Assembly: GCF_008923185.1 (NCBI RefSeq)
Contig: NZ_WBMT01000016.1
Span: 62,001 to 126,000, forward strand
DNA length: 64,000 nucleotides
Reading direction: 5' to 3'
Source of the DNA: Actinomadura rudentiformis
GTDB lineage: Bacteria > Actinomycetota > Actinomycetes > Streptosporangiales > Streptosporangiaceae
The translations under genes were made by a program, and so were the position numbers. Below are positions 8,943-17,851 of the stretch, piece by piece. Every line of letters starts with the position of its first letter. Position 1 is the first letter of the stretch. The notes beneath the pieces are model-generated. The model was not told the DNA's origin and made no database searches. It saw only the letters and a list, made by a program, of their open reading frames with translations.

Positions 8943-9037
8943 TCGCGCAGCACGTCCCCGGTAGAGGCGGGGTTCGTTCGTTTCGCCTCCGTGCGAAACA
9001 ATAACGCTCCTCCTGCGAAGATCGTCAGACTCGGGCC

Positions 9038-10222
9038 ATGCGCAGCTATCGCGAACTCTTCCGCACGCCGGAGTTCACGCCGCTCTTCACGACGGTGTCC
9101 GTCCAGATCGCCGCCATGACGGTCACCGGGCTGGCCCTGGGCACCCTCGTCTACGCCGCGACGGGCTCGCCCCTCCTATCAGCGCTCAGTATGTTCGGCT
9201 CCTCCTTCGCCCAGGTCGTGGGCGCGGCCATGCTCCTCTCAGCGGCCGACCGGCTGCCTCCGCGTGCGGCCATGACGGGCCTGGCGCTGGTCGCATGCCT
9301 GAGCACGGCCGCCCTCGCGATCCCTGGAATGCCCGTTTGGGCGTTGTTCGCGATCGTCTTGGCGCAGGGAGTGATCGGGTCAGTCGGGGGCGGGATTCGC
9401 TACGGCCTGCTCAGCGAGGTACTCCCCGAGGACGGCTATCTGCTTGGACGCTCAGCCATCAATATGTCCGTCGGCATCATGCAGATCTGCGGTTTCGCCA
9501 CAGGCGGCGTCCTCGTGGCGTTCCTGTCCCCACGGGGGACCCTGCTCGCGGGTGCGGCGCTCCACCTCCTCGCCGCCGCGTTCGCCCGCTTCGGCCTCAC
9601 CGCCCGCCCGCCCCGGGCCGCCGGGCGCCCATCGATCGCAGAGACGTGGCGGACGAACGCGCGCCTCTGGTCCTCGGTTCCGCGCCGGTACGTCTACTTG
9701 GCCAACTGGCTGCCGAACGGCCTGATCGTCGGCTGCGAGGCCCTCTTCATCCCGTACGCCCCCCACAACGCGGGACTTCTCCTATCGACGGCCGCAGTAG
9801 GCATGCTCATCGGCGACGTGATGACCGGCCGCTTCGTCCCCCGGAAATGGCGAGTGCACCTAGGTCCCTACCTTCTCCTTCTCCTCGGCGCCCCCTACCT
9901 GATCTTCGCCCTCCACCCGCCTCTGCCGCTCGCGACCGCCGCCGTGGTCCTCGCCTCGATCGGCTTCTCCGCCAGCCTCCTCCTCCAGGAACGCCTCATG
10001 GCCCTCACCCCGGACGACATGCACGGCCAAGCCCTAGGCCTGGACAACTCCGGCATGATCGCCATGCAAGGCGTAGGCGCCGTCCTGGCCGGGACCATAG
10101 CCCAGCAAACCTCGCCCGCGACCGCGATCGCCCTGGTGGCAGCGCTCTCCCTGGCCGTGACCCTGGCCTTGACCCCCGGCCTCCGCCCCCAACCTCCCAA
10201 GCCCATCCCGGCCCCCGCCTAA
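9038..10222 (+). CDS. MFS transporter
   Basis: This 394-residue integral membrane protein has about twelve helices and an MFS-type fold. It starts at ATG 9038 with no strong ribosome site. It lies 95 bases after the MocR gene on the same strand and could be part of its regulon. It is shorter and clearly different in sequence from the MFS protein at 6145-7443. The substrate cannot be told. Confidence 0.82.
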   Translation: MRSYRELFRTPEFTPLFTTVSVQIAAMTVTGLALGTLVYAATGSPLLSALSMFGSSFAQVVGAAMLLSAADRLPPRAAMTGLALVACLSTAALAIPGMPVWALFAIVLAQGVIGSVGGGIRYGLLSEVLPEDGYLLGRSAINMSVGIMQICGFATGGVLVAFLSPRGTLLAGAALHLLAAAFARFGLTARPPRAAGRPSIAETWRTNARLWSSVPRRYVYLANWLPNGLIVGCEALFIPYAPHNAGLLLSTAAVGMLIGDVMTGRFVPRKWRVHLGPYLLLLLGAPYLIFALHPPLPLATAAVVLASIGFSASLLLQERLMALTPDDMHGQALGLDNSGMIAMQGVGAVLAGTIAQQTSPATAIALVAALSLAVTLALTPGLRPQPPKPIPAPA

Positions 10223-10327
10223 CACCCACCGGCCGCACCGGCCAGCAGGCGGGCCAGGTCGACCTGGATGCGGTGGACGTCAACGGCTCAGTCGTGAGTA
10301 AGGCTCACTTGGGGCACGGTGGCTTCG

Positions 10328-10921
10328 TCAGTCGAGGGGGCGGTCGGTTTTGTGGGCGCCGTAGAAGTCTGCTTGGCGGGACATGATGTCGCGCATCGGC
10401 GTGCCTCGGGGGACTCCGTAGACGGTGCCTGGGAAATCGAGGTCGCGCTGGACCTCCCACAGTTCGTCGTGGCGGTCGGGGGAGAAGAGCTGGGCCGGGT
10501 CGCCTGCGGCGATCCAGCCGATGGGGACGACCGACTCCGGGGCCAGGCGGGAGTTGACGTGCAGGACGCTGTTGATCCGCAGCTCCGAACGAGCGCCCGC
10601 GACGGCGCCAGGGAAGATCGAGACGCCGGTCGCCACGAAGACCTCGTCCTCGATGGTCGCGCCGTTGACGTGGGCGTGCGGGCCGACGAGGACGGAGTCG
10701 CCGAGGAGCGCCGGGTTGTTGGTGCGGCCGCGGACGAGTGCGTTCTCCATGACGACCACGTTCGCGCCCGTGCGGATCTCGCCGTTCTCGGCCGTGAGCA
10801 CCGCGCCGTGCAGGACGCGGGCGTTCTCGCCGAGGACGACGGCGCCGCAGAGGGTGGCGGACGGGGCCACATACGCCGACTCCGGGACGACCGGACGACG
10901 GCCGTGATGCTCCAGCAGCAT
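10328..10921 (-). CDS. Gamma-carbonic-anhydrase-like hexapeptide-repeat protein
   Basis: This 197-residue protein folds as a left-handed beta-helix, shown by repeating hexapeptides from about residue 15 to 125. His residues in LHGAVL, GPHAHVNG and SVLHVN occupy places like the three zinc ligands of gamma-class carbonic anhydrases. Many relatives are metal-binding proteins without proven carbonic anhydrase activity. The ATG at 10921 is four bases from the stop of the upstream DUF559 gene, which suggests cotranscription. Confidence 0.78.
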   Translation of the reverse strand: MLLEHHGRRPVVPESAYVAPSATLCGAVVLGENARVLHGAVLTAENGEIRTGANVVVMENALVRGRTNNPALLGDSVLVGPHAHVNGATIEDEVFVATGVSIFPGAVAGARSELRINSVLHVNSRLAPESVVPIGWIAAGDPAQLFSPDRHDELWEVQRDLDFPGTVYGVPRGTPMRDIMSRQADFYGAHKTDRPLD

Positions 10922-10925
10922 CTGA

Positions 10926-11807
10926 TCAGCGTACGTGCCTGCCGACGGGATGATTCAGGCGGAACAGGCGGGTCGCGATGGTGTCCATGGTCTCGTCGGA
11001 CGGGCTCCAGCCACGGTTGAGCATCGCGGTCAGCAGGGCTTCGAGGTAGGCCGCGGGGCGGTCCAGGAGGTCGCGGGTGACGGGGATGATCTCCCAGCCC
11101 ATCTCGTCCCGCAGCCAGCGGCGGCGACGCTCGTCGTGGTCACGGGCGGCGGTGCCGGAGTGATGGCGCTCGCCGTCGTACTCCAGCCCGACCCGGAGAT
11201 CCTCGTATCCGAGGTCGACGTAGACCCATGCGCCGTGCGGGCCCCTCACGGGGACCTGCGTGCGAGGGCGCGGGAAGCCGGCGTCGATGACGATGACCCG
11301 CGTCCAGCTCTCGCCGGGCGACGCCGCGCCACGGTCGGCGGCGTCGAGTGCGGCGCTCAGCCGTTTCGAGCGCCGGTAGCCGGACGGCGCCGCCATCTCT
11401 GCCAGCGATGCGGGATCGACGCCGTCGCGTAAGAACTGGTCGAGCGCCGCGACCGCCTCACGCCGGGGAAGCCAGCGGGCGCAGTCGAGGGCCGTGCGCG
11501 CCGGGGTCGTCACACGGACACCCGCCTCCTCGGTGACGTGCTCGAGCGGCAGTCTCGTCTCGAACGACTCGCAGCCGGGAAGGTCGACCTCCGCGCCCGG
11601 CGGCACGAGTAACTCGACCTTCCAGCCCGCCTGGCCTGTGCCGGGAGGTAAGACGTCGAGCCCCCAGATCCAGGCGGCCGTGCGCCTGCCGATGACCACG
11701 TGAGGTGGCAGCAGGCGGCTCATCAACTGGGCGCGCGCCGACAGGGAGGGCAGCCCGTCCGGCGCGATGAGTCCACCGTCAGTGCGCCGCCAGGTCAGGT
11801 CGTTCAT
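10926..11807 (-). CDS. DUF559 (Vsr/MTES-like) endonuclease-domain protein
   Basis: This 293-residue protein ends in a DUF559 domain of the restriction-endonuclease-like fold: AWVYVDLGYEDLRVGLEYDGERHH (split here only as a label, about residues 193-216), with E209, D211 and H215 as candidate active-site residues. The N-terminal 150 residues hold a winged-helix-like region similar to AbiEi-type regulators. I chose ATG 11807. The longer in-frame reading to 12044 would run over the divergent TetR gene. Function is unknown; relatives are often called type IV toxin-antitoxin-like, but no antitoxin partner is adjacent. Confidence 0.72.
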   Translation of the reverse strand: MNDLTWRRTDGGLIAPDGLPSLSARAQLMSRLLPPHVVIGRRTAAWIWGLDVLPPGTGQAGWKVELLVPPGAEVDLPGCESFETRLPLEHVTEEAGVRVTTPARTALDCARWLPRREAVAALDQFLRDGVDPASLAEMAAPSGYRRSKRLSAALDAADRGAASPGESWTRVIVIDAGFPRPRTQVPVRGPHGAWVYVDLGYEDLRVGLEYDGERHHSGTAARDHDERRRRWLRDEMGWEIIPVTRDLLDRPAAYLEALLTAMLNRGWSPSDETMDTIATRLFRLNHPVGRHVR

Positions 11808-11878
11808 GCCGCCGATGCTGTCCCTGGCCCGGGCCCCGGCGATAGGGGTCACGCAGATTGTGGATAACTCCTGCTTGC

Positions 11879-11915
11879 AGAACATCATTCTAGTGGCACA
11901 GAATAATGTTCTGTG
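11879..11915. promoter_or_regulatory. Tandem operators of the TetR regulator
   Basis: Two inverted repeats of the same form AGAA-N5-TTCT lie at 11879-11891 and 11900-11912. Their centres are 21 bases apart, two turns of the helix. The second extends to CACAGAA-N5-TTCTGTG (11897-11915), with perfect seven-base arms, and runs into the GTG start of the TetR gene. Position and symmetry suggest autoregulation by the TetR protein. They also face the DUF559 gene. Confidence 0.65.
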
Positions 11916-12482
11916 ACTGAGATCGGCCGGGACAAGGTGCTGCGCGCGGCGCTCGAACTTTTCGGGCGGGACGGGGTGGCGGGGACGACACTGAGCCGTC
12001 TCCGGCAGGCCAGCGGGGTGAGCGTCGGGAGCTTCTACCACCACTTCTCAGGCAAGGAAGAGGTGGTCGAGGCGCTCTTCGTCGAATGCATCGCGCTCTA
12101 CCAATCGGCCTTCATCGCGGAGTTGCGGCGGCATGAGGACCCGCGCGCAGGTGTGGCAGCGGTGGTCGCGTTCCACATCCGCTGGTGCATGGAGCACCCT
12201 CACCGGGCACGCTTTCTTTTCACCGAACGCCGGCCGGGCGGGGGCGAGTTGGCCGAACGCAATCGCGCCTTCTTCGGTGAGGTCCTCGCCTGGTGGCGCA
12301 CCCACGTTCATCACGGTGCCCTAGCTGAGCTGGACCTGGGGACCGCGTTCGTGTTGTGGCTGGGCCCTGCGCAGGAACTGTGCCGCCTGTGGCTGAACGG
12401 AGAGATCCCCGCCCCCGGGGACGATCAGATCGCACGGCTGGGGCGGGCGGCCTGGCGTTCGCTGGAAAGGGAACAACGATGA
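11913..12482 (+). CDS. TetR/AcrR-family regulator
   Basis: This 189-residue protein has an N-terminal TetR helix-turn-helix (about residues 8-52, TTLSRLRQASGVSVGSFYHHF) and a variable ligand domain. The GTG at 11913 lies inside the operator palindrome. Its stop overlaps the ATG of the amidohydrolase gene (ATGA), so the two are translationally coupled. It probably represses this two-gene operon and responds to a substrate of the amidohydrolase. Confidence 0.9.
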   Translation: MTEIGRDKVLRAALELFGRDGVAGTTLSRLRQASGVSVGSFYHHFSGKEEVVEALFVECIALYQSAFIAELRRHEDPRAGVAAVVAFHIRWCMEHPHRARFLFTERRPGGGELAERNRAFFGEVLAWWRTHVHHGALAELDLGTAFVLWLGPAQELCRLWLNGEIPAPGDDQIARLGRAAWRSLEREQR

Positions 12483-13288
12483 TCGTTGACGCGTGGATGC
12501 AGCATGGGACGGTCCGGTTCCTGCAGCACGAGATGCTCGATTCGCTGTGGCGGTGGACCGGCCAGAAGCCGCCCGCCGAGGAGGTGCCGGTCGAGGTGAC
12601 GGTCGGCGCGATGGACGCCGGGGGAGTGGACGTCGGCCTGATCAGCGCGTGGTACGGGCCGGAGGGCGACCTGGTGAGCAACGACGAGGTCGCCTCGTTC
12701 GTCGCCGCCGCGCCGGAACGGCTGGTGGGGATCGCGTCCGTCGATCTGCGCAAGCCGATGGAGGCGGTACGGGAGCTGCGCCGCTGCGTGAACGAGCTCG
12801 GCTTCAAGGGACTGAGAGTCGTTCCGTGGCTGTGGGAGCTGCCGCCGACCGACCGGCGCTACTACCCGCTGTACGCGGAGTGCGTCGAGCTGGGCATCCC
12901 GTTCTGCACGCAGGTCGGGCACACCGGTCCGCTCCGTCCCAGCGAGACCGGGCGACCCATCCCGTACATCGACCAGGTCGCCCTTGACTTCCCCGAGCTG
13001 GTCATCGTCGGCGGCCACATCGGCTACCCGTGGACGGAGGAGATGGTCGCGGTCTGCCGCAAGCACCCGAACGTCTACATCGACACGTCCGCGTACACGG
13101 TGAGGCGCTACCCGCCTGAGCTGGTCCGCTACATGACCCAGGACCGTCACCACAAGGTCATGTTCGGCACCAACTTTCCGATGATCACGCCGGACCGTGC
13201 CTTGCGCGGGCTGGACGATCTCGGCTTGGACGACGCCGCCCGCGAGGCCTTCCTGTCCGGCAACGCCCGGGACGCCTTCCGGCTGTAA
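12479..13288 (+). CDS. Amidohydrolase 2-family metal-dependent hydrolase
   Basis: This 269-residue protein is of the amidohydrolase_2 (ACMSD-like decarboxylase/hydrolase) type. It has the inner-strand segments VIVGGHIGYPW and YIDTSAYT and the terminal Asn-rich GTNFPMITPDRAL, where family enzymes have metal or substrate ligands. The usual N-terminal metal-binding HxH is not clear (MIVDAWMQHG), so the metal site may be partial. The start ATG 12479 overlaps the TetR stop. Substrate unknown. Confidence 0.82.
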   Translation: MIVDAWMQHGTVRFLQHEMLDSLWRWTGQKPPAEEVPVEVTVGAMDAGGVDVGLISAWYGPEGDLVSNDEVASFVAAAPERLVGIASVDLRKPMEAVRELRRCVNELGFKGLRVVPWLWELPPTDRRYYPLYAECVELGIPFCTQVGHTGPLRPSETGRPIPYIDQVALDFPELVIVGGHIGYPWTEEMVAVCRKHPNVYIDTSAYTVRRYPPELVRYMTQDRHHKVMFGTNFPMITPDRALRGLDDLGLDDAAREAFLSGNARDAFRL

Positions 13289-13376
13289 TTGATCTACAAT
13301 GTAAAGGCGCGAGCTTTTGTCCGAGTCCGCCTCTAGGCTGGGCCATCACGACGAACCTTCCGTCGAGGGGTCCTCC

Positions 13377-14402
13377 ATGAAGTGGTTCCGGAAGCGTCGG
13401 CCCGACACCGATGCCGCTCCTCCTCCGAAGCCGCCTGCAGCCGATGCGGTGGGGGAGTTCGACGATGTGCCTGATCCGTTGGAGGCCGGGGCCATTGTGG
13501 GTGCGGAGCAAGGCGATCGGACGGATCTCCCCGTTGCCGGCGATCCGCTCGTGGCCCTGCTCGTCACCGTGGTCGAGCATCACGGATACGAGTGCAGGGT
13601 CATCAGCGACGACGAGGTCGAGATCTCGCGGGCAGGACGGGGCGGCCCGCTGCACATGTGGCTGACCAACCTGCGGCAGTGGGTCGGGCGGGAGCCCCAG
13701 GAGGAGTGGGCCGCGATCGTCAGCGACTTCGTGGGCAGCCTGATCGCGACCACCGAGGTCGATGAGGAGGACGTGCTCGACCTGGCGGACTACGGGCTCA
13801 TCCGCCCGCTGCTCCGGACCCGGTTGTACGCCGACGACTTCCAGGCGGGTCCGGGGGAGATCGTGCGGCGCCCGGTCGCGCCCGGTCTGATCGAGATTCT
13901 GGTGATCGACCGGCCGACCTCGCTCATGCTCGTCCGTGCCGACATGGCCTCGGCCTGGCCGGTGTCCACGGACGAGGCGTTCCGCGCCGCGCACGACAAC
14001 GTGCGGCGGGACGGGCCGCTGGAGATCGAGTCGGAGCTCTTCGACGGAGTGCGGCTCTCCACCTTGCACGGTGAGACCGCCTACGTGACCGCGCACGCGG
14101 TATGGGTGGGCGACTATCCGGTCACCGGCCCCGAAGGCGTCCTGGTCACGGTGCCCGTCCAGGGAGTCATCCATGCCGTGCCGATCCGTGGCATGGACGT
14201 CCTCAACGCCATGGACCTGCTGATCAAGATCGCCTGGTCGGGCTATCGGGAGGGACCGCGTTCGGTCAGCCCGAACGTCTACTGGTGGCAGGAGGACACG
14301 CCGCTCCTGCTGGCCGGCGCGGTCGAGCCCGGCGAGGACTCGCTGAGCGTGAGGATCACACCCGAGTTCCAGGATCTTCTGGAACGGCTGGCTCAGGACT
14401 GA
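13377..14402 (+). CDS. Hypothetical protein, weak DUF1444/YtpQ resemblance
   Basis: This 341-residue soluble protein has a basic start (MKWFRKRR), a Pro/Ala/acidic linker to about residue 50, and then a mixed alpha/beta body. The segment VSTDEAFRAAHDNVRRDGPL followed by a beta-rich region recalls the DUF1444 (YtpQ) family, but I could not confirm this by eye. ATG 13377 follows GAGGGG and was preferred over an in-frame GTG/ATG at 13317. The end overlaps the convergent flippase-like gene by 47 bases. Function unknown. Confidence 0.7.
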   Translation: MKWFRKRRPDTDAAPPPKPPAADAVGEFDDVPDPLEAGAIVGAEQGDRTDLPVAGDPLVALLVTVVEHHGYECRVISDDEVEISRAGRGGPLHMWLTNLRQWVGREPQEEWAAIVSDFVGSLIATTEVDEEDVLDLADYGLIRPLLRTRLYADDFQAGPGEIVRRPVAPGLIEILVIDRPTSLMLVRADMASAWPVSTDEAFRAAHDNVRRDGPLEIESELFDGVRLSTLHGETAYVTAHAVWVGDYPVTGPEGVLVTVPVQGVIHAVPIRGMDVLNAMDLLIKIAWSGYREGPRSVSPNVYWWQEDTPLLLAGAVEPGEDSLSVRITPEFQDLLERLAQD

Positions 14403-15474
14403 CGCGTTCAGGACCAGCTTGGTCGCCGCGCAACGTGCGGCATGTCATGAGGCCGATGGGGACCGGCGCCCAGAACGTGATGGCGCGGAAAAGCAGGACC
14501 GCTTGCAAGGCCGGTCCGGCGGCGATGCCGAGGGCGGCCAGCGCCGCGACCAACGCGGCTTCGGTGGAGCCCACGCCTCCCGGAGCAGGCAGGGCGGCGC
14601 CCGCGGCTGCTCCCACAAGGTAGGCGGCCACCAGCGCGACAGTGTCGCCTGGCCCGGCCGCACCGGGTACGGCCAGGACGCTGAGGGCGAACGCCACCGC
14701 CATGACCAGCGTGGTCGCCGCTGAGGCACCGAGGGTCACGGCCAGATCCCCGGGACGACGGCACAGGTCCGTGAGCCCGCCCAGCGTGCGTTCGACAGCG
14801 GCTGAACGTGCGACTCGCCGGCTCAGCAGGAACGCGACGGGCAGGACGACTCCGATCGCGGCGAACACCGGCCAGGGCGGCAACATCCCGACGACATGGG
14901 CCGCGTGGGCGCCCATCGCGCCCAGCACGCGCCCGTCGCCTCCGTCGACGCCCAGCACGGCACCCATCAGCAGCAGGTCGGCCGGGATGCCGACGACTTG
15001 CATGACGGCGACGGCGACGGCGGCGCGCGACAGCGGGATACCGCGGCAGACGAGGTAGCGCGTGTTCACCGCGACGGCGCCCAGGCCGCCCGGTGTGATC
15101 CGGTTGGCGGCGGCGGCGGTGAACTGCGCCAGCGTCGTCGTGTACAGCGGCAGGCGATGCCCGGCGGCGCCGCGCAACGTCACTGCGGCGAGCACGTAGT
15201 GCAGCACTGACAGGAACGCCAGGGCGGGCACGAACTCCCAATGGACGTTACGGAACGCCATGGCGACCGAGACGAGGGGAGCCGTGCCGTTCAGCGTCAC
15301 CATCACGGCGACGGTGGCGGTTAGCAGGATCGTGGCTACGGCATAGGGGGACCGGTACGTCCGGCGAAGTGCAGAACGGAGGGTCTGGCGGAGTGCGGGG
15401 GTGGCGGCGCCTCCGCTGGGCATCGCAAGCCCGGCGGGCGCCGCGCGTTCAGCGCCGGCGGCGATAGTCTCCAC
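14356..15474 (-). CDS. Flippase-like / lysylphosphatidylglycerol synthase TM-domain protein
   Basis: This 372-residue integral membrane protein has about eight to nine helices. It contains the family segments ANRITPGGLGAVAVNTRY (about residues 120-137) and ALPAPGGVGSTEAALVAAL (about 305-323). The family (UPF0104, AglD/MprF N-terminal) includes lipid flippases and glycolipid-related proteins; the catalytic LPG synthase domain is absent. The GTG at 15474 is preceded by an AAGG-containing site. The end overlaps the convergent gene at 13377-14402. Confidence 0.8.
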   Translation of the reverse strand: METIAAGAERAAPAGLAMPSGGAATPALRQTLRSALRRTYRSPYAVATILLTATVAVMVTLNGTAPLVSVAMAFRNVHWEFVPALAFLSVLHYVLAAVTLRGAAGHRLPLYTTTLAQFTAAAANRITPGGLGAVAVNTRYLVCRGIPLSRAAVAVAVMQVVGIPADLLLMGAVLGVDGGDGRVLGAMGAHAAHVVGMLPPWPVFAAIGVVLPVAFLLSRRVARSAAVERTLGGLTDLCRRPGDLAVTLGASAATTLVMAVAFALSVLAVPGAAGPGDTVALVAAYLVGAAAGAALPAPGGVGSTEAALVAALAALGIAAGPALQAVLLFRAITFWAPVPIGLMTCRTLRGDQAGPERVSPEPAVPEDPGTRV

Positions 15475-15795
15475 ACCTTATTTGTCGGCTTGTCGGTTGA
15501 AGGTTATGCGACCGGGTGATTCATCGCAGACGAACGTTGGGCGGAGTCGACGGGGTCATGATCCCGTCCGCGACCGCCCTCAGCAGGTGCGTTTCACTGT
15601 ACGTGGACGGTGCAAATGGAACAGACGGACACTCGGAAGACACCTCCACGTTGGCGTTCCCTAGGCGGCAGCGTGACCATGCCACGCTTCTCATGTCTGT
15701 ACGTCGGAACCGCCGGCCCGCGTTCAGCCGGAGGGCAGAGGTCACATTCCGTGACCATCGGTGTTCGGTGACGCGGCGGGCCAAGCGGCGGCCGG
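15475..15795. other. Intergenic stretch of 321 bases
   Basis: No convincing gene on either strand. The one structure is a perfect inverted repeat GGTCAC-N5-GTGACC at 15740-15756, close to the end of the MpaB-type gene. It is too short and lacks a T-run, so it is a possible protein site rather than a clear terminator. Confidence 0.4.
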
Positions 15796-16686
15796 TCACG
15801 CGGCCGGCCGGTAGCGGTGCTCGCGGGTCTGCGATCCGATGTAGCGAAGGGTGCTGCGGAGCGTCCAATGGTTGAGACGCGTGGGCATCATCCGGTATCC
15901 CTGCCGGTTGGCCAGGGCGATCGCGGCGAAGCGGACCTGGTCGGTGGCACTCCACGGGATGTCGAAGCGTTCGCGGACGATCGAGGGCATGCAGCCGAAC
16001 GTGACCAGCCGCATCGGCTTCTCCGCTACGAGCTTGCTTGCCCTGTCGAGTACGGCACCGCGTGCGGGCACCAGGGAGATGGTGTCGGAGCCGTGCTTGG
16101 CGATGTCCAAGGCGCGGGCGGCCGCCGGTGTCAGCTCCAGCTCCTTGGCGCAGATGCGCCAGAACTTCGACTGGAACGCCGCGTAGTCGACTGGCACCGG
16201 GCGCATGCTGACGCCATAGCGCCCGTACCAGGTGACGGTTTCGGCGTAGAGGAGCTCGTGGTCGTCGGCTGTCAGCCGTTCCGGGTGGAAGAGCTCCGCG
16301 GCCTTGAAGATCTCCCAGGTGAACGTGGCGTGCGCCCACCAGAACGTCTCCGGCTCCAGCGCGTGGTAGCGGCGGTCGTGCTCGTCCCTACCGGCGATGC
16401 CGCGGTGCAGGTCCCGGATGCCGAGGCCGCGCGTCCCGGCGTCCGGAGCCAGGATCGTCGCCCAGATCTGCGGCACCGAACGGTAGATGCGGTCGAACGG
16501 CGCGTCGAAGAACGCCGAGTGCTCGGCGACCCCGGCACCGATCCCCGGATGCATGAGCTGCATGAGACCGGCGGCCGCACCGGGCATCAGTGAGCGCAGA
16601 TCACTGGCGTACCGCCAAAGGAGCGAGCCTGGCCCGATCGGCGCGGTGGCGGCCGAACCGGCCGGGCGTGCGGCGGGAGCAGGCAT
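15796..16686 (-). CDS. MpaB-family (DUF2236) oxygenase
   Basis: This 296-residue protein belongs to the oxygenase MpaB family, related to rubber oxygenase Lcp and the mycophenolate enzyme MpaB'. Family landmarks are LMQLMHPGIGAGVAEHS (about residues 42-58), FWWAHATFTWEIFKAAE with a His suited to haem or metal binding (about 115), and a closing NHWTLRSTLR segment. ATG 16686 follows a GGAGG site. Substrate unknown; in this family oxygen-dependent cleavage of hydrophobic compounds is known. Confidence 0.85.
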   Translation of the reverse strand: MPAPAARPAGSAATAPIGPGSLLWRYASDLRSLMPGAAAGLMQLMHPGIGAGVAEHSAFFDAPFDRIYRSVPQIWATILAPDAGTRGLGIRDLHRGIAGRDEHDRRYHALEPETFWWAHATFTWEIFKAAELFHPERLTADDHELLYAETVTWYGRYGVSMRPVPVDYAAFQSKFWRICAKELELTPAAARALDIAKHGSDTISLVPARGAVLDRASKLVAEKPMRLVTFGCMPSIVRERFDIPWSATDQVRFAAIALANRQGYRMMPTRLNHWTLRSTLRYIGSQTREHRYRPAA

Positions 16687-16713
16687 CGCACCTCCAGTAA
16701 TCCCTCACTTATC

Positions 16714-16752
16714 AGCGTAGAGATCGTGAGACGAAAGTCAATATCTGTCTCA
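16714..16752 (-). promoter_or_regulatory. Promoter and operator-like repeat of the MpaB-family gene
   Basis: On the minus strand TTGACT (16741-16736) and TACGCT (16719-16714) are 16 bases apart. The inverted repeat TGAGAC-N14-GTCTCA (16727-16752) brackets the -35 box, which suggests a repressor site. No adjacent TetR gene is found, so the regulator would be elsewhere. Confidence 0.5.
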
Positions 16753-16784
16753 TGTCTTGACCCCTCGTCGACGATCAGAGGAGA

Positions 16785-17807
16785 TCAGACCGTGAGCAGC
16801 GCCTTGACGGCTCGGCGCTCGTCCATCGCGCGATAGGCCTCGGCGGCCTGATCGAGCGGCAAGGCGAGGTCGAAGACCTTGCCGGGGTTGATCTTCTTGT
16901 CCCAGATCAGCTGGATGAGGTCGGGCAGGAAGCGGCGGACCGGGGCGGGGCCGCCGAGCAGGTGGATTTGGGAGAAGAACAGTTCTTCCCCGCTGAGAGT
17001 GACGTCGTGGTTGACGCCCACGAAGCCGACGTGGCCGCCCGGGCGGGTGGAGCGCATGGCCTGGTGCATCGACTCCTGGGTGCCGACCGCCTCGACGACC
17101 GAGTGGGCGCCGAGCCCGCCGGTCAGTTCCTTGACCTTGGCCACGCCATTGTCACCGCGCTCGGTGACGATGTCGGTGGCGCCGAACTCGCGGGCCAGCG
17201 CCTGGCGCGGCTCGTGACGGCTCATGGCGATGATCCGCTCGGCGCCCAGCTGCCTGGCTGCCAGCACGGCGAGAAGGCCGACCGCGCCGTCACCGACGAC
17301 CGCGACGGTCTTGCCGGGCCCGGCCTCGGCGGCCACCGCGCCGAACCATCCGGTGCCCAGCACGTCGGAGGCGGCCAGCAGGCTGGGGATCATGTCGGTG
17401 TCGGGCATTCCCGGGGTGGCCACGAGTGTGCCGTCGGCGTGCGGGATCAGGGCGCGTTCGGACTGGGTGCCGACCAGGGACATGAACACCCGGTGGGCGC
17501 AGGAGGACGGGTAGCCCGAACGGCAGATCTCGCAGGTGCCGTCGGAGGCGACGAACGAGCCGACGACGAACTGGCCGGGCTTGACGGTCGTGACCTCGTT
17601 GCCGACCTCCTCGACGATCCCGACGTACTCGTGCCCCATCGGCATGGGCTGGTCGACGGGATCGGCGCCGCGGAAGGGCCACAGGTCCGAGCCGCAGACA
17701 CAGGTCGCCGAGAGCCGGATGATCGCGTCCGTCGGTGCGGTGATCTTGGGGTCGTCGATCTCCTCCACCCGGACGTCGCCCGGGGCGTGCAGCATCACAC
17801 CACGCAT
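16785..17807 (-). CDS. Zinc-dependent alcohol dehydrogenase
   Basis: This 340-residue medium-chain dehydrogenase has the catalytic zinc motif GHEYVGIVEEVG, the CVCGSD segment with the first zinc Cys, and the nucleotide-binding VVGDGAVGLLAVLAARQLGA. The structural-zinc loop is reduced (CEICRSGYPSSC). It oxidises an alcohol with NAD(P). I chose ATG 17807, eight bases after GGAG; a GTG three codons earlier touches the ribosome site. It is divergent from an MmyB-type regulator that probably controls it. Confidence 0.9.
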   Translation of the reverse strand: MRGVMLHAPGDVRVEEIDDPKITAPTDAIIRLSATCVCGSDLWPFRGADPVDQPMPMGHEYVGIVEEVGNEVTTVKPGQFVVGSFVASDGTCEICRSGYPSSCAHRVFMSLVGTQSERALIPHADGTLVATPGMPDTDMIPSLLAASDVLGTGWFGAVAAEAGPGKTVAVVGDGAVGLLAVLAARQLGAERIIAMSRHEPRQALAREFGATDIVTERGDNGVAKVKELTGGLGAHSVVEAVGTQESMHQAMRSTRPGGHVGFVGVNHDVTLSGEELFFSQIHLLGGPAPVRRFLPDLIQLIWDKKINPGKVFDLALPLDQAAEAYRAMDERRAVKALLTV

Positions 17808-17829
17808 GTCATTCACTCCATGAGTCGTT

Positions 17830-17851
17830 GTCGTCAGAGTGTCGTCAGAGT
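17830..17851. repeat. Tandem direct repeat in the ADH/MmyB intergenic region
   Basis: GTCGTCAGAGT is present twice in perfect tandem (11 bases each). It lies just upstream of the alcohol dehydrogenase start and could be a binding site for the divergent XRE/MmyB regulator. The spacing of one helical turn fits a dimer on direct half-sites. Confidence 0.5.

Noticed and set aside
11808..12044. N-terminal extension of the DUF559 protein
   Set aside because: It would cross the operators and the start of the TetR gene, and the added residues are unlike the family.
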